64,000 nt of DNA from Polyangiaceae bacterium (GCA_020633205.1 JACKEB010000013.1:62001-126000), one strand, 5' to 3'. Shown: positions 42,547 through 51,627, numbered from the stretch's first letter. Translations and numbers: made by a program. Notes: a model not told the origin generated them from the letters alone.

Positions 42547-44487
42547 ATGCATCCGACCGGGAACGTTCGCATGGTGGAGCGCCTCGTTGCGAAGGGGCTG
42601 ATTACCCCTGAGCAACAGGAGGCGATCATCGCGTATCACCAACGTATGGGTGGTCGCATCGAAGAGGCGATCATCGAGACGAACGCCATGGACGAGGTGC
42701 AGCTGCTGAAGTTCCTTGCTGCGTTCCACAAGACCCGCTTCGTTTCCACGGAGAAACTGTCCAAGGCTGACATCGATCGCTTCACCTTGGACAAGGTGCC
42801 GAAGTCCCTCGCGGAAAAAGAGACGATCTTTCCCGTGCTCTTCGACCACGAGAAGGCAGCGCTCAGCGTCGTCATGGCCGATCCGGACAACGTCGCCGCG
42901 ATTCAAGAGATCAAGCTCGCCGCGAGCTTGAAAGACGTGCACGCCTTCGTCGCGCGGCCCGCGTCGGTGAAGGCGGCGATCAACAAGGCGTACAACGGCG
43001 ATATCCACGCCTTCGCCGTGTTGGACCGTTCGGCGCACGAACAGTTCACCACGATGCTCAACGTCTACGAGCGAAACCTCGTCAGCGAAGAGAGCATGTC
43101 CCTCTCCCTGGCGGACGAGCGCGGTCGCGTTCAGATGTACGACGAGCGCGACTTGAAGGAGCAGCGCACCGCAGGGGGCACCGGGCGCGGCGGCGTGACC
43201 AGCGACTCCTACCTCGAGACGCTGAACGTGCTCGTGAGCTTGCTCGAGACATCGCGTCCCGACCTACGCGGGCACTCCGCGCAAGTCGCCCGCTTGATGA
43301 AGAAGATCTCCGAGCGCATCGGCCTGAGCGAGCAAGACCGCGCCGCGATGGTGTTGGCGGGCTACATCCACGACCTCGGCAAGATGAGCGCCTACCACCT
43401 CACCGCGCTGAACGTCGCGGAATACGAGGGCCACCGCGTCGCAGCAAAGAAGCTCTACAAGGCGCCGCTCCGTCTGCTCGAGGCAGTTGAGCTGCCGCGG
43501 GAGACGTCGCGCGCCATCGAGCAAATGTATGAGCGCTTTGACGGAGAGGGTTTGCCCGGGGGTGGGCGCGGGAAAGAGATCTCCCTTGGCGCCCGCTTGC
43601 TCGCCATCGCGGACACGTATGCGGATCTGACGCAGAATCCGCGCAATCCCTATCGCCGCGCGCTACGTCCAATCCAGGCCTGCGAGGTGTTGGGTCGCTA
43701 CAAGGAAAAGGTGTTCGACCCGAACCTGGTCGACCTCTTCCGACACACCGTGACGGGAGACGACCTTAAGGCGCGTTTGCTTGCCGATCGGCACATGGCC
43801 CTGGTGGTCGATCCGGATCCCGAAGAGACGACGGTGCTCGAGCTGCGCATGGTCGAGCAAGGTTTCGAGGTGAAGGTCGCGCGTACCGGCGAACAGGCCC
43901 TAAAGATGCTCGAGAAGGGCGACGTCGAGGTCGTTGTCAGCGAACTCGATTTGGCCAAAGCGGATGGGTTCGCGTTGCTGGCAGAGGCGCGCAAGCAAGA
44001 GTGGGGACGCGAGCTTCCGTGGGTCATCTTGACCGGGCGATCCGGCCGCGCTGATGCGCAGCGCGCGTTCGAGCTGGGCGCCGCCGATTACATGACGAAG
44101 CCCGTCGCGGCGGATCTGCTGGTCGCGAAGCTCAAGCAGATCCTCGAACGCCACGCGGGTGGCCGTGGGACCCGCGGCGTCTCGGGATCGCTTATCGAAA
44201 TGAGCCTGCCAGACATGGTTCAGGTGCTCTGGCACGGCCGCAAGACGGGCTCTCTGAAGATCCGCGCGAAAGGCGAGACCGGGGAAATCCACTTCGTGAA
44301 GGGCGACATCCACAACGCCATGTGGGGCCGCCTGCGCGGCGAAGAGGCCTTCTATTCCATGCTCGGTCTGACCGAAGGCGACTTCGTGCTCGACCCCAAC
44401 TTCGTCACCAACTCCCGCGTGATCAACGCCAGCCCTGAAGCGCTGCTTCTCGAGGGCATGCGTCGCCTCGATGAAGGCGCTGCGTAG
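42547..44487 (+). CDS. MshEN / HD-GYP / receiver / PATAN signalling protein
   Basis: The 646-residue protein has four parts. An N-terminal MshEN-type (T2SSE_N) domain, about 10-155, often binds cyclic-di-GMP. An HD-GYP domain (about 225-400) has GHSAQVARL and IHDLGKM, but the later motif is MYERFDGEGLP in place of HHERxDGxGYP. A receiver domain (about 415-535) keeps VVDPDPEE, the Thr in ILTGRSG and the Lys in YMTKPV, but has Glu466 where the phospho-accepting Asp is expected. A C-terminal PATAN/DUF4388 domain ends the protein. It is probably a cyclic-di-GMP-linked sensor with degenerate catalytic parts. The ATG at 42547 is preferred; a TTG at 42496 is in frame. Confidence 0.85.
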   Translation: MHPTGNVRMVERLVAKGLITPEQQEAIIAYHQRMGGRIEEAIIETNAMDEVQLLKFLAAFHKTRFVSTEKLSKADIDRFTLDKVPKSLAEKETIFPVLFDHEKAALSVVMADPDNVAAIQEIKLAASLKDVHAFVARPASVKAAINKAYNGDIHAFAVLDRSAHEQFTTMLNVYERNLVSEESMSLSLADERGRVQMYDERDLKEQRTAGGTGRGGVTSDSYLETLNVLVSLLETSRPDLRGHSAQVARLMKKISERIGLSEQDRAAMVLAGYIHDLGKMSAYHLTALNVAEYEGHRVAAKKLYKAPLRLLEAVELPRETSRAIEQMYERFDGEGLPGGGRGKEISLGARLLAIADTYADLTQNPRNPYRRALRPIQACEVLGRYKEKVFDPNLVDLFRHTVTGDDLKARLLADRHMALVVDPDPEETTVLELRMVEQGFEVKVARTGEQALKMLEKGDVEVVVSELDLAKADGFALLAEARKQEWGRELPWVILTGRSGRADAQRAFELGAADYMTKPVAADLLVAKLKQILERHAGGRGTRGVSGSLIEMSLPDMVQVLWHGRKTGSLKIRAKGETGEIHFVKGDIHNAMWGRLRGEEAFYSMLGLTEGDFVLDPNFVTNSRVINASPEALLLEGMRRLDEGAA

Positions 44488-44555
44488 CGAACCAAGGGTG
44501 CCGCTTAGATAAGGCAGCGCTCGAAGAGCGCGTCAGACCTGCCGTGCTGACGGCG

Positions 44556-44571
44556 CGCCTCCCCCCAAAAA
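44556..44571 (+). repeat. C-tract intergenic motif, copy 6
   Basis: CGCCTCCCCCCAAAAA lies 69 bases after the stop of the signalling protein. Confidence 0.5.
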
Positions 44572-44639
44572 CCGGCCCAATCAAACTCAATGTCGAGCCG
44601 CGATCGCAGTCGATGCAGTGCGGTAGCCGTGCACGCGGA

Positions 44640-44728
44640 TTCGCGCCCGGGAGGCGCGAACAAGAAACAAAATTCGCGCCCGGGACGCGCGAACAAACAA
44701 CATCTTGGGCAGTACGAGGCGAACAATC
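44640..44728 (+). repeat. Palindromic repeat array C, three copies
   Basis: Copy one (44640-44663) is TTCGCGCC, CGGGA, GGCGCGAA, CAA. Copy two (44673-44696) has one arm change. Copy three (44716-44728) is degenerate with only GAGGCGAACAATC. Spacing is 33 and 30 bases. The array lies in the 427-base gap between the signalling protein and the 44915 gene; the rest of that gap holds only the C-tract copy. Confidence 0.85.
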
Positions 44729-44914
44729 CGGCAGCGCCAGGCAAACAGTCGTTCGAGAACAGCCAATCGCCGCTTCTGCTGTGGTCTGAGGAGCGCGGAA
44801 GTCGCGTCGCGTGGTAGTGTTTCGAAGACGAACCTCCGCGTACCAAAGTCGCTACGCCGCGCCCCTGGGTGCTAGCGTGGCTGTGTTACCCTAAGCCCTT
44901 TGTCGAGCCGTCAC

Positions 44915-45622
44915 GTGCCGAAGACGCCGCCTCCGCTGCTCGGATTCAACAACAACGTCAAGCATCGCGGCAGGGTTTTCCACATCCAAACGGAAGACTC
45001 CGGCGTGAAGCGTCCGCACGTGATCACGCATCTGTTCGCGGACGGCGGGCGTATCGTCAAGAGCAAGAAGACGACGTACACGGAGCACGTTGGGCGCGAG
45101 GACACGCCTCAAGTCGTTCGCCGTCTGATGAAGGAGCAGCACAAGGCGATGTTCATCGCGCTGCGCGGCGGTGAGTTCGACGAGTTGATCGAGGGGATTT
45201 GCGGTCCGCACCCGTTGCCTCCCCCGCCTCCGAGGGCGGTAGAGGCTCCACCCTCGAGTCCGGAGGCTGCGCCACCACCCCCGCAGGAACGGCCGAAGCG
45301 ACTGTCGAATCCGAATCTGCAGCGTGTGGATCCACAGCAGGCTCGCGCGCTCGCTCGCCAGGTCGCGGAGAAGGAGCTGGACATCGACGTCGACTCACAT
45401 TTGCACCGTCCCGAACCTCAGGTGAAGAACACGCCCGTGCATGGGACGCCTGTGGCAGCGGAGCCCAAGGCCGATGAAGCGGGCCGCTATGCCGCTTCGC
45501 GCCCTGCCGCGATCTTCGAGTCGCGCCCTGACGAAGGTTCGATCTTCGGTGGTGGGATCAGCGAGCAAAGCCTGGACGACGTGATCCTCAGCTACATCGC
45601 GGAAGATCTCGACGAAGGCTGA
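44915..45622 (+). CDS. Conserved hypothetical protein (FNNNVKHRGRVFHIQTEDSG family)
   Basis: The 235-residue protein has a conserved N-terminal domain, LLGFNNNVKHRGRVFHIQTE then a HVITHLFADGGRIVKSKK segment, seen in proteins of delta-proteobacterial genomes. A Pro-rich linker and an acidic C-terminus (SLDDVILSYIAEDLDEG) follow. I do not know a function. No ATG fits; GTG at 44915 or TTG at 44900 are the candidates, and I use GTG. It converges on the DsbD-like gene. Confidence 0.75.
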   Translation: MPKTPPPLLGFNNNVKHRGRVFHIQTEDSGVKRPHVITHLFADGGRIVKSKKTTYTEHVGREDTPQVVRRLMKEQHKAMFIALRGGEFDELIEGICGPHPLPPPPPRAVEAPPSSPEAAPPPPQERPKRLSNPNLQRVDPQQARALARQVAEKELDIDVDSHLHRPEPQVKNTPVHGTPVAAEPKADEAGRYAASRPAAIFESRPDEGSIFGGGISEQSLDDVILSYIAEDLDEG

Positions 45623-45657
45623 GGCTCTCGGCTCAACGAAGGCTGAGGCTCTCAGCC
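45613..45657. repeat. 26-bp tandem duplication overlapping both gene ends
   Basis: CGAAGGCTGAGGCTCTC is followed by a second near-identical copy 26 bases later. The second copy forms a perfect 7-bp hairpin, GGCTGAG / GCT loop / CTCAGCC (45641-45657). It covers the stop codons of both convergent genes and could act as a bidirectional terminator. Confidence 0.7.
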
Positions 45658-47013
45658 CGTCGTCGGCTCGTATTTGTCCTTGGGATAGCGCTCCGAGGCC
45701 TCTTTCAGGGCGCCATGGAGGATCTCCGCGGTGATGATCTCCGGGAGTAGCTTGTGGCTGCCGTCGGGGAAGTAGATCACGTAGATCGGAATGCCGCTGC
45801 GTCCGAGGCGCTGCATTTCCTTCTCCAGAATCGGGTTCTCGTCGGTCATGTCTGCCTTCATCGGCAGAATGTTCGTTTCCGTAAGGAGAGACCGAGTGCC
45901 GTCCGTCTCGATCACGGCCTTCTCGTTCGCCTTGCAGCTAACGCACCACTCCGCGGTGAAGTCGGCGAACACCGGGCGCTGGCGCTTGTGCTCCGCGTCG
46001 ATGCGGGCCTTGTCGTAGGTGACCCAGTTGATGTGGCCGTTCTTCACCACCGGCGGGTCCTTCTTTGGGACGTTTCCGTTGCCTTGGGTGCCGGATGTGG
46101 GGGAGGGGGTGAGGCCTGCTGAATTGGCCTCTGCGGTCAGATCGCCTCCCGCGCTGTTCAGCGCGCTCTTGGGAGTGAGATCGACGACCCAGAACGCCAT
46201 CGCTGCGACCAGCGCGGTACCCGCGACGCGAGTTCCAATGCGGCGCCCAACGCTGTGCATCAGGTTCCCGAAGCGGCCCACCGCCCACAGCGCCAGGCAC
46301 AACACCACGAGGAAGTAGAGGAACTGGGTGTTGCTCGTCTCAGGCAGCTTGTTCATCAAGATGCCGAGGAGCCAGGCGGCAGTAGCGAGCAGGGTGAAGC
46401 CCAAAAGTTGCTTGAATGTGTCCATCCACGCCCCTGGCTTCGGCAGGAAGCGTTTGAGAGCGGGGATGTGAGTGACGAGCAGAAAGGGCAACGCCAGGCC
46501 GAACCCTGACACGCCGAAGATCACGAGCGTATGCGAGGGCGGCGCCTTGAGCAGCGCGTACGCCACGGCGGGTCCGAAGATCGGTGCCGAGCACGGCGTG
46601 GAGAGAATCGTGGCGAGGATGCCGTTTACGAAGGACCCACCGTAGCCCTCGCGGCCCTCACCCCCGGCGAGCCCCACGGTGATCTCGAACACCCCAAAGC
46701 AGTTGAGCGCGAAGGCGACCAGCACCGCGACCATCACCGCGAGGAACGTCGTGTTCTGAAACTGCTTTCCGTAGAAGACGGCGTGTCCCGCCGCCTTGAG
46801 GCCGATCAGCACGCCCGCGAGCGCCAAGAACGTCAGGATGACCCCCGCCGTGTACGACAAACCGTGCATGCGGTTCGTGCGCGCGTCGTTCTCCGAGTGG
46901 TCGACCAGATGAAAGAGCTTCAGCGTGAGCACCGGCAGAACGCAGGGCATCACGTTGAGAATCAGGCCTCCGATGAAGGCCAAGCCAGCGTAGTAGAGGA
47001 GTTCCATCGTCAT
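45652..47013 (-). CDS. DsbD-like thiol:disulfide reductase (without N-terminal domain)
   Basis: The 453-residue membrane protein carries the central DsbD membrane domain and a C-terminal thioredoxin domain. Membrane Cys are in NVMPCVLPVLTLK and STPCSAPIFGPA; the thioredoxin motif is WCVSC in FTAEWCVSCKANEKAVIE. It passes electrons from cytoplasmic thioredoxin to the periplasm. The N-terminal periplasmic DsbD-alpha domain is missing. I set the start at 47013 (MTMELLYYAGLAF), the first start that gives the membrane domain. Confidence 0.88.
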   Translation of the reverse strand: MTMELLYYAGLAFIGGLILNVMPCVLPVLTLKLFHLVDHSENDARTNRMHGLSYTAGVILTFLALAGVLIGLKAAGHAVFYGKQFQNTTFLAVMVAVLVAFALNCFGVFEITVGLAGGEGREGYGGSFVNGILATILSTPCSAPIFGPAVAYALLKAPPSHTLVIFGVSGFGLALPFLLVTHIPALKRFLPKPGAWMDTFKQLLGFTLLATAAWLLGILMNKLPETSNTQFLYFLVVLCLALWAVGRFGNLMHSVGRRIGTRVAGTALVAAMAFWVVDLTPKSALNSAGGDLTAEANSAGLTPSPTSGTQGNGNVPKKDPPVVKNGHINWVTYDKARIDAEHKRQRPVFADFTAEWCVSCKANEKAVIETDGTRSLLTETNILPMKADMTDENPILEKEMQRLGRSGIPIYVIYFPDGSHKLLPEIITAEILHGALKEASERYPKDKYEPTTG

Positions 47014-47300
47014 CCGAGGGCGTGGGGGGCGGGCCCACCGCGAGTCCTGAAAATCTAGTTCCCAGAACCCCAGGCGACCAGTCAACCAGGCGTCCCCTGC
47101 AAATATTGCCAAAAATGCGCGGAACCTGGCTGGTCGAGAGCTGTGCAGAAGTGTCCGCTGGAGCCCTGGACGTCGCGTGTGGCACTACGCGCCGCTTTTG
47201 AGCGGGTTTCACTGGCCCGGGAACGAGGAGCGAAAAATGCGCGCCCGGACCAGTCTTTCACACCATCCGGGGGCATTGCCGTCGGGAATCGCGGCCAGCG

Positions 47301-48005
47301 CTACCCCGACAAACTCTGATGTACGTCAAACCGGCCACGACCCAGATCAAGCGCCGCAAACTCCAGTCGTCCGCCCGAGCAGGTGCCTGAGTTCACGAAG
47401 GTCACACCCGGGAAGTCCGTGCGCTTCGGCACGTGGGAGTGCCCCGTGACGACCACGTCAGCCCGGCGTTGTACGCCGAGGGTGCTCGCCCAGTCTTCGA
47501 GGGAGCCGGGGCCCACGCGCTCGCTCTGGATGGCCTCCATGCGCTCGAAGAGCCGGTAGATGTGGGACAGGCCGAAGCGCTTCAGCCAGCCCCCGAGCCA
47601 CACACCGGCCTCTGAGAGCCAGCGAGGATGACCAACGAAGGCGTCGTGATCATGGCCATGGGTGAAGAGCACCCGCAGCCCACCTCGGTCGATGGTGAGT
47701 TCGTCAGGTGCGCCGTCGACCTTGCCCGCCACCCAGTCGTGGTTGCCGTGCACGTACCAGTACTTCGCGCTCTCGAAGCGCCGGGCGATGCGGGGATGCG
47801 CCTCCTTGGCCCGGCGTAGCTCGCCCTCGTAATCCCCGGGGATACGCGGTGTCAGCGTTTCCCAGATGTCACCGAGCAGTACGATGCGCTCGAAGTTCCG
47901 CTCCAGGAAGCGCAGGAAGTGTTCAAAGCGGGCGTCGTCGTGTTCGAAGCTGTCCGCTTCGTCCCGCTGGCCTAGATGAAGGTCGGAAATGACGGCGATT
48001 TCCAT
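47301..48005 (-). CDS. Calcineurin-like phosphoesterase (LpxH-related)
   Basis: The 234-residue protein shows the metallophosphoesterase motifs DLHLGQ (about 8-13), GDIWE, GNHDW and GHSHVP, plus HGHDHD. The order fits the LpxH/YbbF-like group, which may act on UDP-diacylglucosamine or other substrates. The sequence match is loose, so I give no specific substrate. The ATG at 48005 fits the family start (MEIAVISDLHLG); the frame is open 114 bases upstream. Confidence 0.82.
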   Translation of the reverse strand: MEIAVISDLHLGQRDEADSFEHDDARFEHFLRFLERNFERIVLLGDIWETLTPRIPGDYEGELRRAKEAHPRIARRFESAKYWYVHGNHDWVAGKVDGAPDELTIDRGGLRVLFTHGHDHDAFVGHPRWLSEAGVWLGGWLKRFGLSHIYRLFERMEAIQSERVGPGSLEDWASTLGVQRRADVVVTGHSHVPKRTDFPGVTFVNSGTCSGGRLEFAALDLGRGRFDVHQSLSG

Positions 48006-48194
48006 GACTCGCTCCGTCTCCGCGGTCACGCCGTCACCCGGTCGAGACCGCCTTGAGTCGCCTCGCGACTCTCGTTGTTGTGCAGTCTGTTTATTCGCTG
48101 CGGAAATTAGAGAGCCCAAGTGACGCTGGAGCGTCGCTTCCGTGAGGTGTGCGAGGCGTTATCCACAGGCACTCCGTGGAACAGGTCGCAGAGC

Positions 48195-48581
48195 CTAGTG
48201 GGCGCCCAGCAGATCCTTCAGCCAGAGCCGCGCCTCTGAGGCGTGTTCGAAGCTCTTCACAGGGAAGGAGGGGCTCTCCATCCAGGTCACCGCGGTCACC
48301 ACGCCACGTCCCATGGCGGTGCGCAGCACCACGCTCATCCCTGCGATGTAGCGTCGGGTGCGCGGGCGCTGGACGTCGAAGAACTCCACGAAGCGGGCGC
48401 GAGTCTTGGCATCGGGCACATCGGCTCTGCGCGCATCAATCAAGAGCCCCATGCGCTCGCGCCGGCTGAGCAACTCTGAGCAGCGAGCGAGGTACGCGTC
48501 GACCTCGGTAGGCGAGATGCTCACATCGAACGTCACCCGAAGGATCGGCCACTCCGACTCGTCGAACTCCGGCACCCCCAC
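48195..48581 (-). CDS. STAS/SpoIIAA-like protein, copy B
   Basis: The 128-residue soluble protein has strands and helices like ILRVTFDVSISPTEVDAYLAR, then MGLLIDARRADVPD and VVLRTAMGRGVVTAVTWMES. It is a paralog of the protein encoded at 16289-16735. The start codon is GTG. Such small proteins with a SpoIIAA-like fold may work in protein switching; none has a phospho-site that I can point to here. Confidence 0.65.
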   Translation of the reverse strand: MGVPEFDESEWPILRVTFDVSISPTEVDAYLARCSELLSRRERMGLLIDARRADVPDAKTRARFVEFFDVQRPRTRRYIAGMSVVLRTAMGRGVVTAVTWMESPSFPVKSFEHASEARLWLKDLLGAH

Positions 48582-48765
48582 AGCGTCCAGTCTAGCTCAA
48601 AAGCGCCCACGGTCGTCCGTGCAGAGTCGCGAGTCGAGCGCCGCCTTCCAGTGGGCCACCCGAAGGGGTGGCTAGTTGCCTCACTTTCTCAACCTCGGGC
48701 CCCTGCGCCTGAGACCGAGAGCCCCTTGCCCGGACAGGCAATCCACACCACATGCAGGGGTCCAC

Positions 48766-50724
48766 ATGGGAATTGCGACTGACATTATCTTGCTCGTAGT
48801 GGCCGCCTTCTTCGGAGGCCTCGTCATGCAGCGTCTCGGTCAACCGCTGGTGCTTGGCTACATCGCGGCTGGAGTGCTGCTCGGGCCTCACACTGGTGGA
48901 CTGACGGTGAGCGATACCCACCAGATCGAGTTGCTCGCGGAGATCGGCGTTGCGCTCCTGCTGTTCGCGCTCGGCCTCGAGTTCTCCTTGAAGGACCTCA
49001 AGCCAGTCAAGCACGTGGCGCTGATCGGTACGCCACTACAGATCCTGCTGACGCTGGCGCTGGGATTTGCCTTGGGGAAATGGTTCGGGTGGGATTGGAA
49101 GACCAGCGTGTGGCTCGGTGCGTTGATATCGCTGTCCAGCACGATGGTGATCCTGAAGACGCTGATGAGCCAGGGCTGGCTCGGCACGCTCTCCAGCCGC
49201 GTGATGATTGGCATGCTGATCGTGCAAGATCTAGCCGTGGTGCCGCTGATGGTGATCTTGCCTCAGCTGAACGACCCCGCGGTTGGGCTGCCGGCGCTCG
49301 GCGTGGCGGCGGTCAAAGCCGTCATTTTCCTGGCGGCAATGATCTTGCTGGGAACGCGGCTATTGCCCAGGCTTTTGAGCTACATCGCTCGAGTCGGCTC
49401 TCGAGAGCTCTTCTTGCTGGCGATCACGGCGATTGGCCTGGGGGTAGGCTACGCCACTCACGTGGTGGGCCTGTCCTTCGCCTTCGGCGCGTTCGTCGCG
49501 GGCATGGTGCTGTCGGAGTCGGACTACGGACACCAGGCGCTCTCGGACATCGTGCCTCTGCGAGACTTGTTTGGCCTCTTGTTCTTCGCGTCTGTTGGCA
49601 TGCTGCTCGATCCGCGCTTCTTGCTCGAGCACTGGAAGCAAGTGAGCGTGCTGGTGCTCGCGGTGAGCTTGGGCAAAGGATTGATCTTTGGCGTGCTGGC
49701 GAGGGTCTTCAAGTATGGGAACGTGGTCCCGCTAGCGGTGGGCCTCGGGATGTTTCAAATCGGGGAGTTCGCGTTCGTGCTGGCGCGAGTTGGCGTGTCC
49801 TCGGGGTCTATCGACGAGGATATGTTCTCCCTGGTGCTGAGCGCTGCGGTGGTGACGATGGTGCTCACTCCGCTCGTGAGTGGCCAGACAGCGCGTCTCT
49901 ATGGCTTGAAGAAGCGCCTGTTCAAGCACGAAGCGCTGGAGACGGTGAACCTCCCCCAAGACGGGCTGCGCGACCATGTGGTGATCGCCGGCGCGGGGCG
50001 CGTCGGCTGCTTGATCGCCAGAACGCTGCGCGACCTCGAGCAGCCGTTCGTGATCATCGAGCTCGATCAGCGTCGCCTCGATGAGCTGCAACCGGAGCAG
50101 TTGCCCACCGTCTATGGTGACGCGACCCACGCGCTGGTGCTCGAAGCCGCGCAGGTGGAGCACGCTTGCCTGCTCGTCGTGACCACGCCGGGCATCGTCA
50201 CCGCGGAGGCGATCGTGGAGCGCGCGCGGCGGGCAAATGCTGAGCTTGACGTGGTGGCTCGCAGCTCCGAGCGGGAGCTGGTGGAACGCCTGCGGGAGCT
50301 CCAGGTGACGGAGATCGTCTCTCCCGAGCTCGAGGCGAGTGTCGAGATGACTCGCCAGGCGTTGCTGTTCTTGGGGCTCCCTGCGACCGAGATTCAGCGC
50401 CGTACGGAAACGATGCGCGCAGAAGCGATGCCACCTCAGCAGCATCGCCCGTCTACCTACCTTCAACTGAATCAGCTCCGCATGGCGGAACGCGCCTTCG
50501 AACTCAGCTGGACGCAGCTTGATGAGACGAGCGGGCTGGTCGGAAGCAGCATCGGCGCATTGGGTGTACGCACTCGAACCGGAGCTTCGATAGTCGGGGT
50601 GATGCGCGACGGCGCGTTGGTGCCGAGTCCGGATCCGAGCTTCGAGCTCGAGCCCGGAGACTTGGTCGCGGTGATCGGCAACGAAGGCGCGCACCTTGCG
50701 TTTCGCGAGCTGGCCGCGGCTTGA
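48766..50724 (+). CDS. Kef-type K+/H+ antiporter with RCK domain
   Basis: The 652-residue protein joins a CPA2-family Na+/H+ exchanger domain of about 12 helices (1-390) to a cytoplasmic TrkA-N domain (VIAGAGRVGCLIARTLRD, about 405-422) and a C-terminal TrkA-C domain (LVGSSIGALGVRTRTGA). The layout fits KefB/KefC/YbaL-type K+ or H+ antiporters gated by NAD(H) or glutathione. The start at 48766 (MGIATDIILLVVAAFFG) has AGGGGT upstream; the frame is open 90 bases earlier. Confidence 0.9.
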   Translation: MGIATDIILLVVAAFFGGLVMQRLGQPLVLGYIAAGVLLGPHTGGLTVSDTHQIELLAEIGVALLLFALGLEFSLKDLKPVKHVALIGTPLQILLTLALGFALGKWFGWDWKTSVWLGALISLSSTMVILKTLMSQGWLGTLSSRVMIGMLIVQDLAVVPLMVILPQLNDPAVGLPALGVAAVKAVIFLAAMILLGTRLLPRLLSYIARVGSRELFLLAITAIGLGVGYATHVVGLSFAFGAFVAGMVLSESDYGHQALSDIVPLRDLFGLLFFASVGMLLDPRFLLEHWKQVSVLVLAVSLGKGLIFGVLARVFKYGNVVPLAVGLGMFQIGEFAFVLARVGVSSGSIDEDMFSLVLSAAVVTMVLTPLVSGQTARLYGLKKRLFKHEALETVNLPQDGLRDHVVIAGAGRVGCLIARTLRDLEQPFVIIELDQRRLDELQPEQLPTVYGDATHALVLEAAQVEHACLLVVTTPGIVTAEAIVERARRANAELDVVARSSERELVERLRELQVTEIVSPELEASVEMTRQALLFLGLPATEIQRRTETMRAEAMPPQQHRPSTYLQLNQLRMAERAFELSWTQLDETSGLVGSSIGALGVRTRTGASIVGVMRDGALVPSPDPSFELEPGDLVAVIGNEGAHLAFRELAAA

Positions 50725-50746
50725 GAGCCTGAGCCGGCGTACGCTG

Positions 50747-51556
50747 TCAACGCTCGTGCTTGGAGCGACCCCAAGCTGAGAGTTCGCGAGGGACCGATCG
50801 GGCGCTGATGTTCACCGTCGCCAGCAAGGGGAGGACGCGGCTGGGATCGCAGCCGCACAGGCCTGACGCCCAGGCAGGGTTCGCCTCCACCACCCCCCAG
50901 CGCCACGCCTGCTCACCGGGGGTTCGCAGTGTCCCGACGTCGATCACGAGCGCCGGAGGCAGCTCGACAGCTGGATCCCCCAAGATCTCCTCTAGAAACG
51001 CGGTTGCCTCGTGACGCTCGCGGTCGCTCAGGGGCCATTCGCCGTCCGCGCTCTGCGCCAGCTCACCGTCGCGCAGGTAGGCCGAGAGCGTCACCACGCG
51101 CCGCTCCGAGATGAACGCGCGAACCTCGAGCTGCCACTCGACCACCTCCGACACCAGTGCCAGAGTGGTGTCCTCGAGTCCTTGGCCCACTCTCTCGAGC
51201 TCTCCGGGAGCGTAGACCTGGGAACGGAACAGCTTCTCATCCACGGGTTTGACGAAACGGGGAACCGGAAGTTGCCGTGCGGCAGCAAGACTCATGGAAG
51301 CGATCTCTCGCTGGCGGTAGTCTCGTTTGAGACGCGGGAGCCACCCATAGTCGGGCTCGAGCAGCTCAAGGCCAAGCTCAGCTGAAACAGCGTCGATTAG
51401 CAGGGTTTCGCCGTAGAGCACCGGGTCGCGCTCTGCCAAGCCTTCGGGAACCCGATACGACATCAAGCGCTCAACGGACCACCCAGCAGCGATGGCTGCC
51501 CGCCACATGCTGTTGGAGTCTTCGCTGAAGCGGCGGGAGAGAACCAGAGTTGGCAT
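50747..51556 (-). CDS. ATP-grasp (R2K/DUF4343) protein
   Basis: The 269-residue protein resembles the R2K family of ATP-grasp enzymes. FVKPVDEKLFRSQVY, AFISERRVVTLSAYLRDG and VVEANPAWASGLCGCDPSRVLP are the motifs that place it there. Known members ligate an acid to a nucleophile in peptide modification or biosynthesis, some acting on toxins or phage-related substrates; no substrate is indicated. No related biosynthesis gene is next to it. It converges with the antiporter gene. Confidence 0.75.
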   Translation of the reverse strand: MPTLVLSRRFSEDSNSMWRAAIAAGWSVERLMSYRVPEGLAERDPVLYGETLLIDAVSAELGLELLEPDYGWLPRLKRDYRQREIASMSLAAARQLPVPRFVKPVDEKLFRSQVYAPGELERVGQGLEDTTLALVSEVVEWQLEVRAFISERRVVTLSAYLRDGELAQSADGEWPLSDRERHEATAFLEEILGDPAVELPPALVIDVGTLRTPGEQAWRWGVVEANPAWASGLCGCDPSRVLPLLATVNISARSVPRELSAWGRSKHER

Positions 51557-51627
51557 TCGAACGCACCGACCCTACGCTCAGCGTCTGCTCGCGGCCAATC
51601 CGATCTGCTGCGGCCAATGGGAGCCGC

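Noticed and set aside
49732..50694. A 320-codon minus-strand frame opposite the antiporter gene
   Set aside because: It is an antisense shadow of the RCK part of the antiporter.
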